Program-made: the position numbers and the translations under genes
Notes under the pieces: generated by a model
What the model saw: the letters and a program-made list of their open reading frames with translations, nothing else
Database searches by the model: none
What the model was told of the DNA's origin: nothing
Shown here: in pieces, positions 17,667 to 27,385 of the stretch
Layout: every line of letters starts with the position of its first letter
Numbering within the stretch: position 1 is the first letter of the stretch
From: Pseudomonadota bacterium
GTDB taxonomy: Bacteria > Pseudomonadota > Gammaproteobacteria > Burkholderiales > Burkholderiaceae_C
Assembly (NCBI GenBank): GCA_029780695.1
Contig: JAKOYD010000043.1
Coordinates: 1 to 64,000 of the forward strand
Direction: 5' to 3'
DNA: 64,000 nt

Positions 17667-19577
17667 ATGGTAAATAAAATGAAGAAAACGTGGCGAATTT
17701 GGAAACGACGGCTGACCAACGCCTTGTTGGGAATCGGCGTGCTGGTGGCAAGTTCACCGGCGTGGAGCGATGCAGGCGAGCCGCTGCCGCGATGCGCTGT
17801 GGCTGACAATGCGTTTTACGTGTTTCGGTTTACCGAAGGCAATCCTGCAAAAGTCGCATTGTCCAGCGTGAAAGTGCTGCCAAGTGGGGCGCCCACGACA
17901 CCCTTCGCCCAAGATCCGGTACTGTCTGGCGCCACACCCGGGACTGTAGCTGCGGGCATGAACCCGAAAGATGGTTACATTTACGCCCTTCGCGGAGTGT
18001 CGGGAGACACGTTTGATGCGCCGTCGCCGATTTATTACCAGGACTTTCGGGCGTTTCAGGTGCTTCGGTACGGTTCGGCAGGGGTCGATAATCTAGGTGT
18101 GATTGATGCAAGCAGTTTTCCTATGACTGGCACTTCGCCGCCACACAGCATTTTTGACCCTTCTCCCAATCCCAACTTTAATGCAGCAGACATTGATCCG
18201 AAAACAGGAAATTTGATTGTTGGACTGTTGCGAACGGGGAATTACGGCGATAGCAAGACGCGTCAATCGCGGCTACTCCGAATCGACATCACAACCACTC
18301 CACCGAAGCTGATTAGCGTTTTAACGCTGAGTCCCGACATTCCTCTGAATCAGTCGGGCGATTTTGCGATCGATGCGACCGGCACTTACGCTTATGGCAT
18401 TGGGTACAAGGCTGCGACCCTGACACCACCCGTTTCGCCACCCAGTTCCATTTTTTGGCGTGTTGATCTCACAAGCGGTGTGGTCACCACTGTTGCGACT
18501 CTACCGTCGAGCAGCCTGCTTCAATTGGGTGCTGCTTATGCAGGTGGCGCTGCATCATTGGCTACGGAAATGAATAGCAAGGCGGGAAATTTGCCCTTTG
18601 GAGGCGCAGCGTTGCTGCCCGACGGAACGTTTGCGTTTTATGCCAACCAAACGGCTGATTCAAGCTTCATGACCACACGTGCGCTTTCTTCGGCCGTGGG
18701 AAAGGTGCTCAACATCAAGAGTGATGGCACGATTTTGGGATTCTTGAATATCACACCCGGGTCCGATAGTGCGGATGGCACGCAATGTCTTCCTCCTTTG
18801 CCGGTCGTCACCTTGTCTTGCGATCCCGCGACGCTGGTCGACGCCGCCAGCAACGTGTCCACCTGCACCGTCACGTCCGACACGGCAGCGCCTACCGGTG
18901 GTCTCAGCGTGGCGCTGACCTTGCCGACGGCGAACCCGACGCGCTACACGACCACTTGCGAAACGCCGATCATGATCAAAGCGGGTGAAAAAACCGCGCA
19001 GTGCACCATTACTGCCGTCGAGAACACGGTGCCCGGCGACGGTTCGGTCACCGCCACGCTGGCGCTGGCCACACCCGCGGCGGGCGCAGCATACACGCTG
19101 GGCACGCCCACATCGGCCAACGTGACGGTCAACAACGACGATGCCTACGTGGCTAACCTGACCTGCACGCCGACCACGCTGGTGGATGCGCCCAACAACG
19201 TGTCCACTTGCACGTTGACGTTGAATGGGCCGGCGCCGACGGGGGGCTTGACGCTCGGCATCACGCCGCCGGTGGCCAGTACCCGTTACACCACGACCTG
19301 TGGCACGTCGTTGACGGTGCCCGAAGGGCAGACCACGACCACATGCACCATCACCGCCACACCCAACACGACCCCGGGCGACGGCAATGTGCAGGCCGTG
19401 GTGAAGATTAACCCGGCTGATGCCTATCAGGTAGGCCCCAATGGCACCGCCACGGTGGCGGTCAACAATGACGACGTGGCGACAGCCGCTGTGCCGGTGC
19501 CTACGCTCAGCCAGTGGGCGCTGATGTTGCTGGGCCTGGGCGTGGCCGGACTGGCAGCGCGCCGCCGCGTGCGCTGA
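17667..19577 (+). CDS. secreted IPTL-CTERM protein with two four-Cys beta modules
   Basis: A 636-residue surface protein. A positively charged N-terminus (KKTWRIWKRR) and hydrophobic core lead to a cleavage region near residue 34. Residues about 40-375 read like a propeller or choice-of-anchor domain (IDPKTGNLIVGLL, FAIDATGTYAYGIGY). Two tandem modules follow at about 380-492 and 493-603, each with four Cys (385/400/431/446 and 500/515/545/560) and ending in NNDD. The IPTL signal VPTLSQWALMLLGLG and AARRRVR end the chain. I chose ATG 17667 (an in-frame ATG at 17679 is possible); the frame upstream of it is tail of the previous gene. A good terminator lies 25 bp downstream. Confidence 0.8.
   Translation: MVNKMKKTWRIWKRRLTNALLGIGVLVASSPAWSDAGEPLPRCAVADNAFYVFRFTEGNPAKVALSSVKVLPSGAPTTPFAQDPVLSGATPGTVAAGMNPKDGYIYALRGVSGDTFDAPSPIYYQDFRAFQVLRYGSAGVDNLGVIDASSFPMTGTSPPHSIFDPSPNPNFNAADIDPKTGNLIVGLLRTGNYGDSKTRQSRLLRIDITTTPPKLISVLTLSPDIPLNQSGDFAIDATGTYAYGIGYKAATLTPPVSPPSSIFWRVDLTSGVVTTVATLPSSSLLQLGAAYAGGAASLATEMNSKAGNLPFGGAALLPDGTFAFYANQTADSSFMTTRALSSAVGKVLNIKSDGTILGFLNITPGSDSADGTQCLPPLPVVTLSCDPATLVDAASNVSTCTVTSDTAAPTGGLSVALTLPTANPTRYTTTCETPIMIKAGEKTAQCTITAVENTVPGDGSVTATLALATPAAGAAYTLGTPTSANVTVNNDDAYVANLTCTPTTLVDAPNNVSTCTLTLNGPAPTGGLTLGITPPVASTRYTTTCGTSLTVPEGQTTTTCTITATPNTTPGDGNVQAVVKINPADAYQVGPNGTATVAVNNDDVATAAVPVPTLSQWALMLLGLGVAGLAARRRVR
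18804..19475 (+). repeat. tandem duplicated coding module (four-Cys beta repeat)
   Basis: Two consecutive protein modules of about 111-113 codons with the same spacing of cysteines (C-x14-C-x29/30-C-x14-C), the same GGL, RYTTTC and QCTITA/TCTITA blocks and the same NNDD end. A third copy lies in the upstream gene at 17173-17502. Confidence 0.8.
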
Positions 19578-19601
19578 TCGCTGGGGTTTGCTCTCGGCCG
19601 A

Positions 19602-19637
19602 ACCGCCTGACGCTGGGGCCAGCTCAGGCGGTTTTTC
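19602..19637 (+). terminator. intrinsic terminator after the IPTL-CTERM pair
   Basis: ACCGCCTGA at 19602-19610 pairs with TCAGGCGGT at 19624-19632 and is followed by a T-rich run. Confidence 0.8.
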
Positions 19638-19679
19638 TTTGTCTGCGATGGCCGGCGCGGTGGCGCGGCGGGGTCTTGA

Positions 19680-20540
19680 TCAACCCTTGGCGACCGGCAG
19701 CCCGGGTGTGCGGCTCCACTCGCTCCAGCTGCCGGCGTACAGCGCAGCGGGCGGGTAGCCGGCCAGTTCCATGGCCAGCACGTTGGGCACGGCGCTGACG
19801 CCGCTGCCACAGTGGTGCACCACGCCAGCGGGGTCGCGCCCGGCCAGCAGCTGGTCAAATTCAGCGCGAAGTTGCTGGCGCGGTTTGAAGCGCCCGTCGG
19901 CGCCCAGGTTGTCGGTGAAAGGGCGGTTCAGCGCGCCGGGGATGTGGCCGGCCACGGGGTCCAGCGGCTCGACCTCGCCGCGATAGCGCGGGCCGCCGCG
20001 GGCGTCGATCAGCGTTTGCGCGGGCTGGGTCAGCCGGGCCGCGACTTCGCTGGTGTGGGCCAGTGCGCGCAGCGCGGGCCGCAGGGTGAAATCGCCGCGC
20101 GGGCGAGCCATTGGCGGGCCGGACTCGACGGCGCCGCCGGCCGCTTGCCAAGCCTGCAGGCCACCGTCGAGCACGGCGACGGCATCGTGGCCGGCCCATT
20201 TCAGCATCCACCACAGGCGGCCGCAGTAGTTGGCGCCCTGGCGGTCGTAGACCACGGCCTGCATGGCGTTATTGAAGCCCAGCGCTTGCAGGGTCTGCGC
20301 AAACAGCTCTCTTTTTGGTAGCGGATGGCGACCGCCGTTGACGGCGTTGGTGGGGTCGTGGGCGCTCAGGTCGCGCTCCAGGTGCGCCTGTTGGGCGCCG
20401 GCCACATGCTGGTCGGCAAACATTTCGTCGGCCTTGGCCGGGTTGCCCAGTTCAGCGCTGCAGTCGAACACCATCAGCGGCGCACCGCTGGCTTGCAGGG
20501 TCTTCAGCTGGTCGGCGGAGATCAGGTGCGTGTAGGTCAT
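19680..20540 (-). CDS. sulfurtransferase (3-mercaptopyruvate/thiosulfate type)
   Basis: A 286-residue protein with two rhodanese domains. The inactive N-terminal domain spans about residues 1-150 and contains ARG/DRQG-type turns (VVYDRQGANYCGRLWW). The catalytic C-terminal domain carries CGSGVSAVPN, with the persulfide Cys near residue 241. CGSGV is closer to mercaptopyruvate sulfurtransferases (CG[ST]GV) than to thiosulfate rhodaneses (CRxGxR). It moves sulfane sulfur to cyanide or thiol acceptors in the cytoplasm. One base separates its start from the stop of the upstream EamA gene, so the two are probably co-transcribed. Confidence 0.9.
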   Translation of the reverse strand: MTYTHLISADQLKTLQASGAPLMVFDCSAELGNPAKADEMFADQHVAGAQQAHLERDLSAHDPTNAVNGGRHPLPKRELFAQTLQALGFNNAMQAVVYDRQGANYCGRLWWMLKWAGHDAVAVLDGGLQAWQAAGGAVESGPPMARPRGDFTLRPALRALAHTSEVAARLTQPAQTLIDARGGPRYRGEVEPLDPVAGHIPGALNRPFTDNLGADGRFKPRQQLRAEFDQLLAGRDPAGVVHHCGSGVSAVPNVLAMELAGYPPAALYAGSWSEWSRTPGLPVAKG

Positions 20541-20541
20541 G

Positions 20542-21429
20542 TCAGTGCGATTCGGCAGGTGGATTGGGCAGCGCGCGGGCGCGCAGGAAGGTGGCGGTCA
20601 TGCCGCTGGCGATGATGGTGGCCATGCCCAGCCATCCGATCAGCGGTATCTGGTCGCCAAACAGCACCAGCCCGAACAGCGCCGCGAAGATGATGCCGGA
20701 ATATTGCAGGTTGGCCACCACCATGGTGGCGCCGCGGGTGTAAGCGCGCGTCATGCACAGCTGCCCCAACGCGGCCAGAAGGCCCACCGGCAACAACCAC
20801 AGCGCCTGCGGGGTGTTCAGCGGATGCCGGTCGAAAAATTGCATGCCCACGCCGCCGGCCAGCGTGGCACCCAGCGAAAAATAGAACACGGTGCGCGCCT
20901 CAGGTTCACCCACGCGGCCCAGCGCCGCCACCTGGATGTACGCCAGCGCCGACATCAGGCCCGACAGCAGCCCGATCAAGCCGGCAAACAGCTGGTTCTG
21001 TTCCAGCGTGGGGCGCAGCATCATCACCACGCCGGCAAAGCCGGCCATCACCGCCATCACCAGCGGGCCCTGGCGGCGGATGTCGGCGATGCGGCCCAGC
21101 AGCAGCGTGCCGCCGATGAGAAAGGCAGCCACCCACACGCCGCTCATGTAGTTCAGCGTCATGGCGGTGGCCAGCGGCAGATGGGCGATGGCGTAGAACC
21201 AGGCCACCAGCGCGCTGACGCCGACCACGTTGCGCCAGACGTGCATCATCGGCACGCGGGTAGCAAGGCTGACGCCACGCGAGCGCGCCAGCGCCCACAT
21301 GAATACGATGCCGATGGCGCCGCGGTAGCAGACGATCTCCAGCGGGCCGAAGTGGGGCGATGCATATTTGATGCACACGCTCATCAGCGCGAAGAACAGC
21401 GAGGCGGCAATCATCCAGGCAGCTTGCAT
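20542..21429 (-). CDS. EamA/DMT-family permease
   Basis: A 295-residue inner-membrane protein with ten hydrophobic segments arranged as two five-helix EamA halves (first half contains VCYRGAIGIVFMWAL, second half ends with GDQIPLIGWLGMATIIASGM). The family exports or exchanges small metabolites. Nothing in the sequence fixes the substrate. It lies directly upstream of, and on the same strand as, the sulfurtransferase gene (gap of one base). Confidence 0.85.
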   Translation of the reverse strand: MQAAWMIAASLFFALMSVCIKYASPHFGPLEIVCYRGAIGIVFMWALARSRGVSLATRVPMMHVWRNVVGVSALVAWFYAIAHLPLATAMTLNYMSGVWVAAFLIGGTLLLGRIADIRRQGPLVMAVMAGFAGVVMMLRPTLEQNQLFAGLIGLLSGLMSALAYIQVAALGRVGEPEARTVFYFSLGATLAGGVGMQFFDRHPLNTPQALWLLPVGLLAALGQLCMTRAYTRGATMVVANLQYSGIIFAALFGLVLFGDQIPLIGWLGMATIIASGMTATFLRARALPNPPAESH

Positions 21430-21488
21430 GGGCCGCGATTATGAATCAAATTGGCCTGCAGCGCGCGACAGATAAGCGCGAGGCGCTA

Positions 21489-21526
21489 CAAAAATAAAAG
21501 CGCCGACTGATGTGTCAGCCGGCGCT
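21489..21526 (-). terminator. terminator downstream of the Rieske oxygenase gene
   Basis: On the minus strand a 12-bp hairpin with one mismatch (AGCGCCGGCTGA/TCAGTCGGCGCT, 4-nt loop) is followed by TTTTATTTTT. It is about 200 bp past the Rieske stop and just upstream of the EamA gene. Confidence 0.75.
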
Positions 21527-21727
21527 CAGTGCCGCAACGGTCGACGGCGTGGTCGCTCAGGATGCGCTGTCGGGCCTCACCCCAACCCCCGCCTTCGCGG
21601 AGGCAAGCTCTGTCCGACAGGGAGAGGGGCCTCGTTCAGACGCACGCAAATCGAGTGATCGCCGTGGAAGGGCTCGGCCCGCCCACTGGCGATGTGTTCC
21701 CTCGCGCAGCAGAGGGGTGAAGCGCCG
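21527..21727. repeat. intergenic region with dispersed repeat
   Basis: No gene is seen. At about 21576-21632 lies a CTCACCCCAACCCCCGCC copy that combines both repeat types of this window: the CCCCGCCTTCGCGG.GGCA.GCTCTG block of 244-270 and a GGGAGAGGG half-site as at 5110-5130. Confidence 0.55.
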
Positions 21728-22864
21728 TCAGACGCTCAGGGGGGTCGCACCCAACTTTTTCCGATACCACTCATGGAAGTGCTGCATGCCGTCTTCCATC
21801 GGGCTCTGGTACGGGCCGACTTCGTTGTCGCCGCGCAGCATCAGGGCCTTGCGGCCAGCGTCCATGCGCTCGGCGATCTCGTCGTCCTCGATGCAGGTTT
21901 CCATGTAGGCGGCACGCTGCGCCTCGACAAATTCGCGCTCGAAGGCGACGATTTCCTCGGGGTAGTAGAACTCCACCATGTTCAGCGTCTTGTCAGGGCT
22001 GACCGGGTGCAGCGTGCTGACGGTGAGCACGTGCGGATACCACTCGACCATGATGTGCGGGTAGTACGTCAGCCAGATGGCGCCGCGCTGCGGCTTTGCG
22101 CCGCCCTGGTAGGCCAGCAGCACCTCGTGCCACTTTTTATACACGTCGCTGCCGGGCTTGAAGGCCGGTGCCACGCCCACGGTCTGCACCGAAAACTCTT
22201 GCCCGAACTGCCAGCGCAGGTCGTCGCAGGTGACGAAGTTGCCCAGGCCGGGGTGGAACGGGCCGACGTGGTAGTCCTCCAGATAGACCTCGATGAAGGT
22301 CTTCCAGTTGTAGTTGCACTCGTGCAGCTCGACGTGGTCGAGCGCGTAGCCGTCGAACGACAGGTTATTGGCCTCGGCCATGCCGGCCAGGTCAGCCAGG
22401 ATGTCGCGGCCGTTGTCCTGAAACAGCAGGCCGTTCCATTCACGCAGCTTGTAGTTGTTCAGGTTCAGGCAGGGGTCGTGCTGGAAATGCGGCGCACCCA
22501 GCAGCTCGCCCTGGGGCGAATACGTCCAGCGGTGCAGCGGGCACACGATGTTGCCGCCCGCATGGCCCTTGCCCTGGCCATGCAGCGAGCCGCGGCCCTT
22601 CAGCATGACGGCCTGGCGGTGCCGGCAGACGTTGGAAATCAGCTCGACCTGGCCTTGCGCGTTGCGCACCAGGGCGCGCCCCTCGGCTTCTTGCGGCAAG
22701 GCGAAGTAGTCGCCCGCGTTGGGCACGGCGAGCGAATGCCCGACGTAGCGCGGGCCAGACTCGAAGATGAGCCTCGTCTCGCGCTCGAACAGCGCTGGGT
22801 CGAAATAGGATTGGACGGGAAGTTGACTTGCCGCCTGCTGTAACTGAAGACTCAAATCAGACAT
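21728..22864 (-). CDS. Rieske non-haem iron oxygenase, alpha subunit
   Basis: A 378-residue ring-hydroxylating-oxygenase-type protein. The Rieske ligands are Cys80-x-His82 and Cys108-x2-His111 (CPLHRWTY), and the mononuclear iron motif is EVYLEDYHVGPFHPGL at about residues 190-205. The linker between the two Rieske half-motifs is 25 residues, longer than the usual 15-17. Relatives include choline/carnitine monooxygenases, but the substrate here is unknown and no reductase gene is adjacent. In related genomes it is found next to xseB, which starts divergently 231 bp away. The start was set at the MSDL ATG; an in-frame ATG five codons upstream exists. Confidence 0.87.
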   Translation of the reverse strand: MSDLSLQLQQAASQLPVQSYFDPALFERETRLIFESGPRYVGHSLAVPNAGDYFALPQEAEGRALVRNAQGQVELISNVCRHRQAVMLKGRGSLHGQGKGHAGGNIVCPLHRWTYSPQGELLGAPHFQHDPCLNLNNYKLREWNGLLFQDNGRDILADLAGMAEANNLSFDGYALDHVELHECNYNWKTFIEVYLEDYHVGPFHPGLGNFVTCDDLRWQFGQEFSVQTVGVAPAFKPGSDVYKKWHEVLLAYQGGAKPQRGAIWLTYYPHIMVEWYPHVLTVSTLHPVSPDKTLNMVEFYYPEEIVAFEREFVEAQRAAYMETCIEDDEIAERMDAGRKALMLRGDNEVGPYQSPMEDGMQHFHEWYRKKLGATPLSV

Positions 22865-23095
22865 GGTGTTCCGATCCAAAGACTCCCCCTATGAAGGGGC
22901 AGGAAGTAAGCGCTGTGGCATCCGAGGATATTGGGCGCATGAACCCAGCGCCATATTTGGCGAAGGGAACCTTTGATTATAGTTGATTGGGCATCACGGC
23001 GCGAGTTCCGCGGCCGGGCGCGCCACCGGGTTTACCGCGGGACGAGGCAGTCCGCTCGCGGGGGCGACCTAAAATAGCCCCTTTGCCCATTGCGA

Positions 23096-23335
23096 ATGTC
23101 CAAGAAACCCCCCGCAGGCCCCGTCACGCCCGCCAGCTATGGAGAGGCGGTGCAGCACCTTGAGGAGCTCATCGCCGGGCTGGAGTCGGGCCAGCTGCCG
23201 CTGGAGCGCCTGCTGGCGCAATACCAGCGTGGCACCGAGCTGCTGAAATACTGCCGCGACAGCCTGCAAGCGGTGGAGGACCAGGTCAAGGTGCTCGACC
23301 AGCAGGGCGCGCTCAAGCCGTGGATGCCCGAGTGA
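23096..23335 (+). CDS. xseB: exodeoxyribonuclease VII small subunit
   Basis: A 79-residue helical protein with the XseB core [23 protein letters not shown] and [15 protein letters not shown]. It forms the multi-subunit ExoVII nuclease with XseA, which degrades single-stranded DNA. It is the first gene of the xseB-ispA-dxs operon common in proteobacteria. The ATG at 23096 was preferred to an upstream TTG. Its stop overlaps the GTG start of ispA (GTGA). Confidence 0.93.
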   Translation: MSKKPPAGPVTPASYGEAVQHLEELIAGLESGQLPLERLLAQYQRGTELLKYCRDSLQAVEDQVKVLDQQGALKPWMPE

Positions 23336-24228
23336 GCGCCGCTGACTTCCGTGCCTGGTCGGCGGCGCAGCTGGCCAGGGTCGAACAAGCGCTATCGGAC
23401 TGGGTGCCGCAGGGCGCCCCGGCCGGGCTGGGGGAGGCCATGCGCTACGCGGTGCTCGACGGCGGCAAGCGGCTGCGCCCGCTGCTGGCGCTGGCCGCCG
23501 CCGACGCCGTGGACGGTCACGCCGAAGCCGCGTTGCGCGCGGCTTGCGCCGCCGAACTGATCCACGCCTATTCGCTGGTGCACGACGACATGCCGTGCAT
23601 GGACAACGACGTGCTGCGGCGCGGCAAGCCCACCGTGCACGTGCAGTACGGCGAAGCCCGCGCGCTGCTGGCCGGCGACGCCTTGCAGGCGCTGGCGTTC
23701 GAGCTGCTCACCCCCTCTGCCGACCGGGTGCCGGCGGCCATGCAGGGCGACCTGTGCCGCGCCCTGGCGCAGGCGGCGGGCGCCAACGGCATGGCCGGCG
23801 GCCAGGCGATTGACTTGGCCAGCGTGGGCAAGCCGCTGACCGAGCCTGAGCTGCGCGCCATGCATGCCCTGAAGACCGGCGCCTTGCTGCAGGGCAGTGT
23901 GCGCATGGGCGCGGCCTGCGCCGCGCGCCCGTTGCCTGGTGGCGTACGCCAGGCGCTGGACGACTATGGCGCGGCCATCGGCCTGGCGTTTCAGGTGGTG
24001 GACGACATGCTCGACGTGACGGCCGATGCCGCCCAACTGGGCAAGACGCCCGGCAAGGACGCCGCCGCCGACAAGCCCACCTACGTGTCGCTGCTCGGCC
24101 TGGAATCGTCCCGCGCCCTGGCCGACCAACTGTGCGCCCAGGCGCACGCCGCGCTCGACGCCAGCGGGCTGGCGCGCGTTCACTACCTGCGCGCGTTGGC
24201 CGACATGGTGGTGCACCGAAAAAGCTGA
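23332..24228 (+). CDS. ispA: farnesyl diphosphate synthase / polyprenyl synthetase
   Basis: A 298-residue trans-isoprenyl diphosphate synthase that condenses DMAPP/GPP with IPP. Seen: GGKRLRPLL, the first Asp-rich motif [12 protein letters not shown] and the second [12 protein letters not shown], with the two-residue insertion in the first motif typical of bacterial FPP synthases. The GTG at 23332 overlaps the xseB stop as GTGA and gives the family's usual length, although the frame is open from GTG 23320. Confidence 0.93.
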   Translation: MSAADFRAWSAAQLARVEQALSDWVPQGAPAGLGEAMRYAVLDGGKRLRPLLALAAADAVDGHAEAALRAACAAELIHAYSLVHDDMPCMDNDVLRRGKPTVHVQYGEARALLAGDALQALAFELLTPSADRVPAAMQGDLCRALAQAAGANGMAGGQAIDLASVGKPLTEPELRAMHALKTGALLQGSVRMGAACAARPLPGGVRQALDDYGAAIGLAFQVVDDMLDVTADAAQLGKTPGKDAAADKPTYVSLLGLESSRALADQLCAQAHAALDASGLARVHYLRALADMVVHRKS

Positions 24229-24230
24229 TC

Positions 24231-26135
24231 ATGGCCACGAACCTGCTTGAATCCATCCACAGCCCCGCCGACCTGCGCCGCCTGACGGTGGCGCAGCTCA
24301 AGGGCCTGGCCGACGAACTGCGCGAATGCGTGTTGCAGAACGTGGCCAAGACCGGCGGCCACCTCAGCTCCAACCTCGGCACGGTGGAACTGACCATCGC
24401 GCTGCATTACGTCTTCAACACGCCGCACGACCGGGTGGTGTGGGACGTGGGCCACCAGACGTATCCGCACAAGATCCTCACTGGCCGGCGCGAGCGCATG
24501 CCCACGCTGCGCCAGCTGGGCGGCATGTCGGGCTTTCCGCGCCGCGACGAAAGCGAGTACGACACCTTCGGCACCGCGCATTCGTCCACCAGCATCTCGG
24601 CCGCCCTGGGCATGGCGGTGGCCGCGCGGCAGAAGGGCGAGGACCGCAAGGCGGTCGCGGTCATTGGCGACGGCGCCATGACGGCCGGCATGGCCTTCGA
24701 GGCGCTCAACAACGCCGGCGTCGAGCGCGACGCGCGCCTGCTGGTGGTGCTGAACGACAACGACATGTCCATCAGCCCGCCGGTGGGCGCGCTCAACCGC
24801 TACCTGGCGCAGCTGATGAGCGGCCAGTTCTATGCCACCGCCAAGAGCGTGGGCAAGACGGTGCTGGGCCCCGTGCCGCCGCTGTTCGAATTGGCCAAGC
24901 GCATCGAACAGGGCGCCAAGGGCATGGTGGTGCCAGCCACGCTGTTCGAGAAGTTCGGCTTCAACTACATCGGCCCCATCGACGGGCACGACCTCGACTC
25001 GCTCATCCCCACGCTCGAAAACATCCGCGAACTGATGGCCCGCCAGGCTGGCCCGCAGTTTCTGCACGTCGTCACCAAGAAGGGGCAGGGCTACAAGCTG
25101 GCCGAGGCCGACCCCGTGGCCTACCACGGCCCCGGCAAGTTCGACCCGGCGGTGGGCCTGGTGCCGCCGGCCATGCCGCCCAAGCCCACCTTCACGCAGG
25201 TGTTCGGTCAGTGGCTGTGCGACATGGCGGCGCACGACAAGCGGCTGGTCGGCATCACCCCCGCCATGCGCGAAGGCTCCGGCATGGTCGAATTCCACCG
25301 GCGCTTTCCGGACCGCTATTACGACGTCGGCATTGCCGAGCAGCACGCCGTCACCTTTGCCGCCGGCCTGGCCTGCGAGGGGCTGAAGCCCGTCGTGGCG
25401 ATCTATTCCACCTTTTTGCAGCGCGCGTACGACCAGTTGATCCATGACGTGGCGATCCAGAAGCTGCCCATGGTGCTGGCGCTCGACCGTGCCGGCCTGG
25501 TGGGCGCCGACGGCGCCACGCACGCGGGCAATTACGACATCGCCTTTTTGCGCTGCATTCCCAACGTCAGCCTGGCCTGCCCGGCCGATGAACGCGAATG
25601 CCGTCAACTGCTGACCACCGCCTTCGAGCAGGATCACCCGGTGGCGGTGCGCTACCCGCGCGGCGCGGGGGCCGGCGTTGCGCCGCTGACCGATCTGAGC
25701 GCTCTGCCGTTCGGCAAAGGCGACGTGCGTTTCGCGGGCCAACGCATTGCCATCCTGGCCTTCGGCACGTTGCTGTACCCCGCGATGCAGGCGGGCGAAC
25801 GGCTGGGCGCCACGGTGGTCAACATGCGTTGGGTCAAACCGCTGGACACCGAATTGCTGCTGCGCGTGGCGGCGACGCACGACGCGCTGGTCACGGTGGA
25901 AGAGGGCGCCCTCATGGGCGGTGCCGGCAGCGCCGTCGCCGAAGCGTTGGCGGCGGCCGGGGTGGTACGGCCGGTGCTGCACCTGGGCCTGCCGGACGCG
26001 TTCATCGAACACGGTGACCCGGCGCGCCTGCTCAGTTTGCAAGGGCTGGATGCCGCCGGCATCGAAGCATCGGTGCGCCAACGCTTTGGCGACCTGGCGC
26101 CGGCCGCGGCGGCGGTGCTGAAGGTCGTCGGCTGA
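24231..26135 (+). CDS. dxs: 1-deoxy-D-xylulose-5-phosphate synthase
   Basis: A 634-residue thiamine-diphosphate enzyme that joins pyruvate and glyceraldehyde 3-phosphate, the first step of the MEP isoprenoid pathway. The [18 protein letters not shown] catalytic-His region, the TPP motif GDGAMTAG...LNDNDMSIS, and the transketolase pyrimidine and C-terminal domains ([30 protein letters not shown]) are all present. It starts 2 bp after ispA and shares its operon. I see no thiamine riboswitch upstream. Confidence 0.96.
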   Translation: MATNLLESIHSPADLRRLTVAQLKGLADELRECVLQNVAKTGGHLSSNLGTVELTIALHYVFNTPHDRVVWDVGHQTYPHKILTGRRERMPTLRQLGGMSGFPRRDESEYDTFGTAHSSTSISAALGMAVAARQKGEDRKAVAVIGDGAMTAGMAFEALNNAGVERDARLLVVLNDNDMSISPPVGALNRYLAQLMSGQFYATAKSVGKTVLGPVPPLFELAKRIEQGAKGMVVPATLFEKFGFNYIGPIDGHDLDSLIPTLENIRELMARQAGPQFLHVVTKKGQGYKLAEADPVAYHGPGKFDPAVGLVPPAMPPKPTFTQVFGQWLCDMAAHDKRLVGITPAMREGSGMVEFHRRFPDRYYDVGIAEQHAVTFAAGLACEGLKPVVAIYSTFLQRAYDQLIHDVAIQKLPMVLALDRAGLVGADGATHAGNYDIAFLRCIPNVSLACPADERECRQLLTTAFEQDHPVAVRYPRGAGAGVAPLTDLSALPFGKGDVRFAGQRIAILAFGTLLYPAMQAGERLGATVVNMRWVKPLDTELLLRVAATHDALVTVEEGALMGGAGSAVAEALAAAGVVRPVLHLGLPDAFIEHGDPARLLSLQGLDAAGIEASVRQRFGDLAPAAAAVLKVVG

Positions 26136-26259
26136 GGTGCGCGGCAGCGCGCCTGTCCGGGCCGCCCGTCCCGGTGTGGACAGGTGAATCCCTAGGTCGC
26201 GTCGTGGCGCCCACCCTTACACTTGGCGATTCTCATCAGTAACCAAGGAGTATTCGCTC

Positions 26260-27342
26260 ATGGATCGCCGTTCCCTCATCAAGCGCACCGGCATTGCCGG
26301 CGTCCTGGCTGCTGGCGTCGCGCCCGCGGTGCACGCGCAGGCCGCCGTGCGCTGGCGCCTGGCGTCGAGCTTTCCGAAGTCGCTCGACACCATCTTCGGC
26401 AGCGCCGAGAAGTTTTCCCAGACCGTGAAAGCGTTGTCCGGCGGCAAGTTCGAGGTGTCGGTGCACCCGGCGGGCGAATTGATGCCCGCTTTCGGCGTTG
26501 TTGACGCGCTGGAGAAGGACACCATCGAGATGGCGCAGACGGCGGCGTACTATTTCGCCGGCAAGGATCCCATCTTCTCGATGAGCTGCGCCGTGCCCTT
26601 CGGCTTCACGACCTTGCAGATGAATGCCTGGAAGGACCATGGCAACGGCCGCAAGCTGCTGGACGCCTTTTTCGCCAAGTACAACTTCCGCACGCTGAGC
26701 GCCGGCAACACCACCACCCAGATGGGCGGCTGGTACCGCAAGGAGATCAAGACCCCGGCCGACCTGAAGGGGCTGAAGATGCGCCTGGGCGGCGGCGTGT
26801 TCGGCGAAGCCATGGCCAAACTGGGCGTGGTGGCGCAAAGCCTGCCGGCCGGCGAGATTTACCAGGCGCTGGAAAAAGGCACGCTTGACGCGGCCGAGTT
26901 CGTGGGCCCCTACGACGATGAAAAGCTGGGCTTCAACAAGGTTGCGCCGTACTACTACTACCCCGGCTGGTGGGAAGGCGGCGCCGACCTGGAGTTCTTC
27001 ATCAACAACAAGGCTTTCGAGAAGCTTTCCGCCGAAAACAAGGCCATCGTGCATGCCGCCGCGGCGGTGGCTGCGGCCGACATGACGGGCAAGTACGGCG
27101 CCATGAACCCGCCAGCGCTCAAGCGACTGGTGGCCAGCGGCACCAAGCTGACGCTGTTCCCGAAATCGGTCATGGACGCAGGCTTCAAGTCCTCCATGGA
27201 GGTGTTTGCCGAGCACGAGGCCAAATCGGCCGACTTCAAGAAAATCCATCAGGACATGCGCGCGTTCCAGCGTGACCAGGTGCTGTGGAACCGCTTCTCC
27301 GAATTCCCGTTCAACCAGTACATGAACTCGGTGAAGATCTGA
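26260..27342 (+). CDS. TRAP transporter solute-binding protein (DctP family, TakP-like)
   Basis: A 360-residue periplasmic binding protein. An RR-containing leader (MDRRSLIKRTG plus hydrophobic core ending AVHAQ) suggests Tat or Sec export. The mature part shows WRLASSFPKSLDT, SAGNTTTQMGGWYRKEI and LKMRLGGGVFGE, the pattern of the TakP/mannitol-chloroaromatic subgroup that binds 2-oxo acids or other organic carboxylates. It is convergent with dctM and dctQ on the other strand, with a bidirectional terminator between them, and probably works with them. A strong AAGGAG lies at about 26246-26251. Confidence 0.88.
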   Translation: MDRRSLIKRTGIAGVLAAGVAPAVHAQAAVRWRLASSFPKSLDTIFGSAEKFSQTVKALSGGKFEVSVHPAGELMPAFGVVDALEKDTIEMAQTAAYYFAGKDPIFSMSCAVPFGFTTLQMNAWKDHGNGRKLLDAFFAKYNFRTLSAGNTTTQMGGWYRKEIKTPADLKGLKMRLGGGVFGEAMAKLGVVAQSLPAGEIYQALEKGTLDAAEFVGPYDDEKLGFNKVAPYYYYPGWWEGGADLEFFINNKAFEKLSAENKAIVHAAAAVAAADMTGKYGAMNPPALKRLVASGTKLTLFPKSVMDAGFKSSMEVFAEHEAKSADFKKIHQDMRAFQRDQVLWNRFSEFPFNQYMNSVKI

Positions 27343-27385
27343 CGTCGGATGCAAGCGGGGCGCCCGCCGCGTCGCCTGCCGCCAC

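Noticed and set aside
24228-24231. Thiamine riboswitch controlling dxs
   Set aside because: dxs starts 2 bp after ispA in an operon, and no TPP-aptamer motif is visible upstream of xseB.
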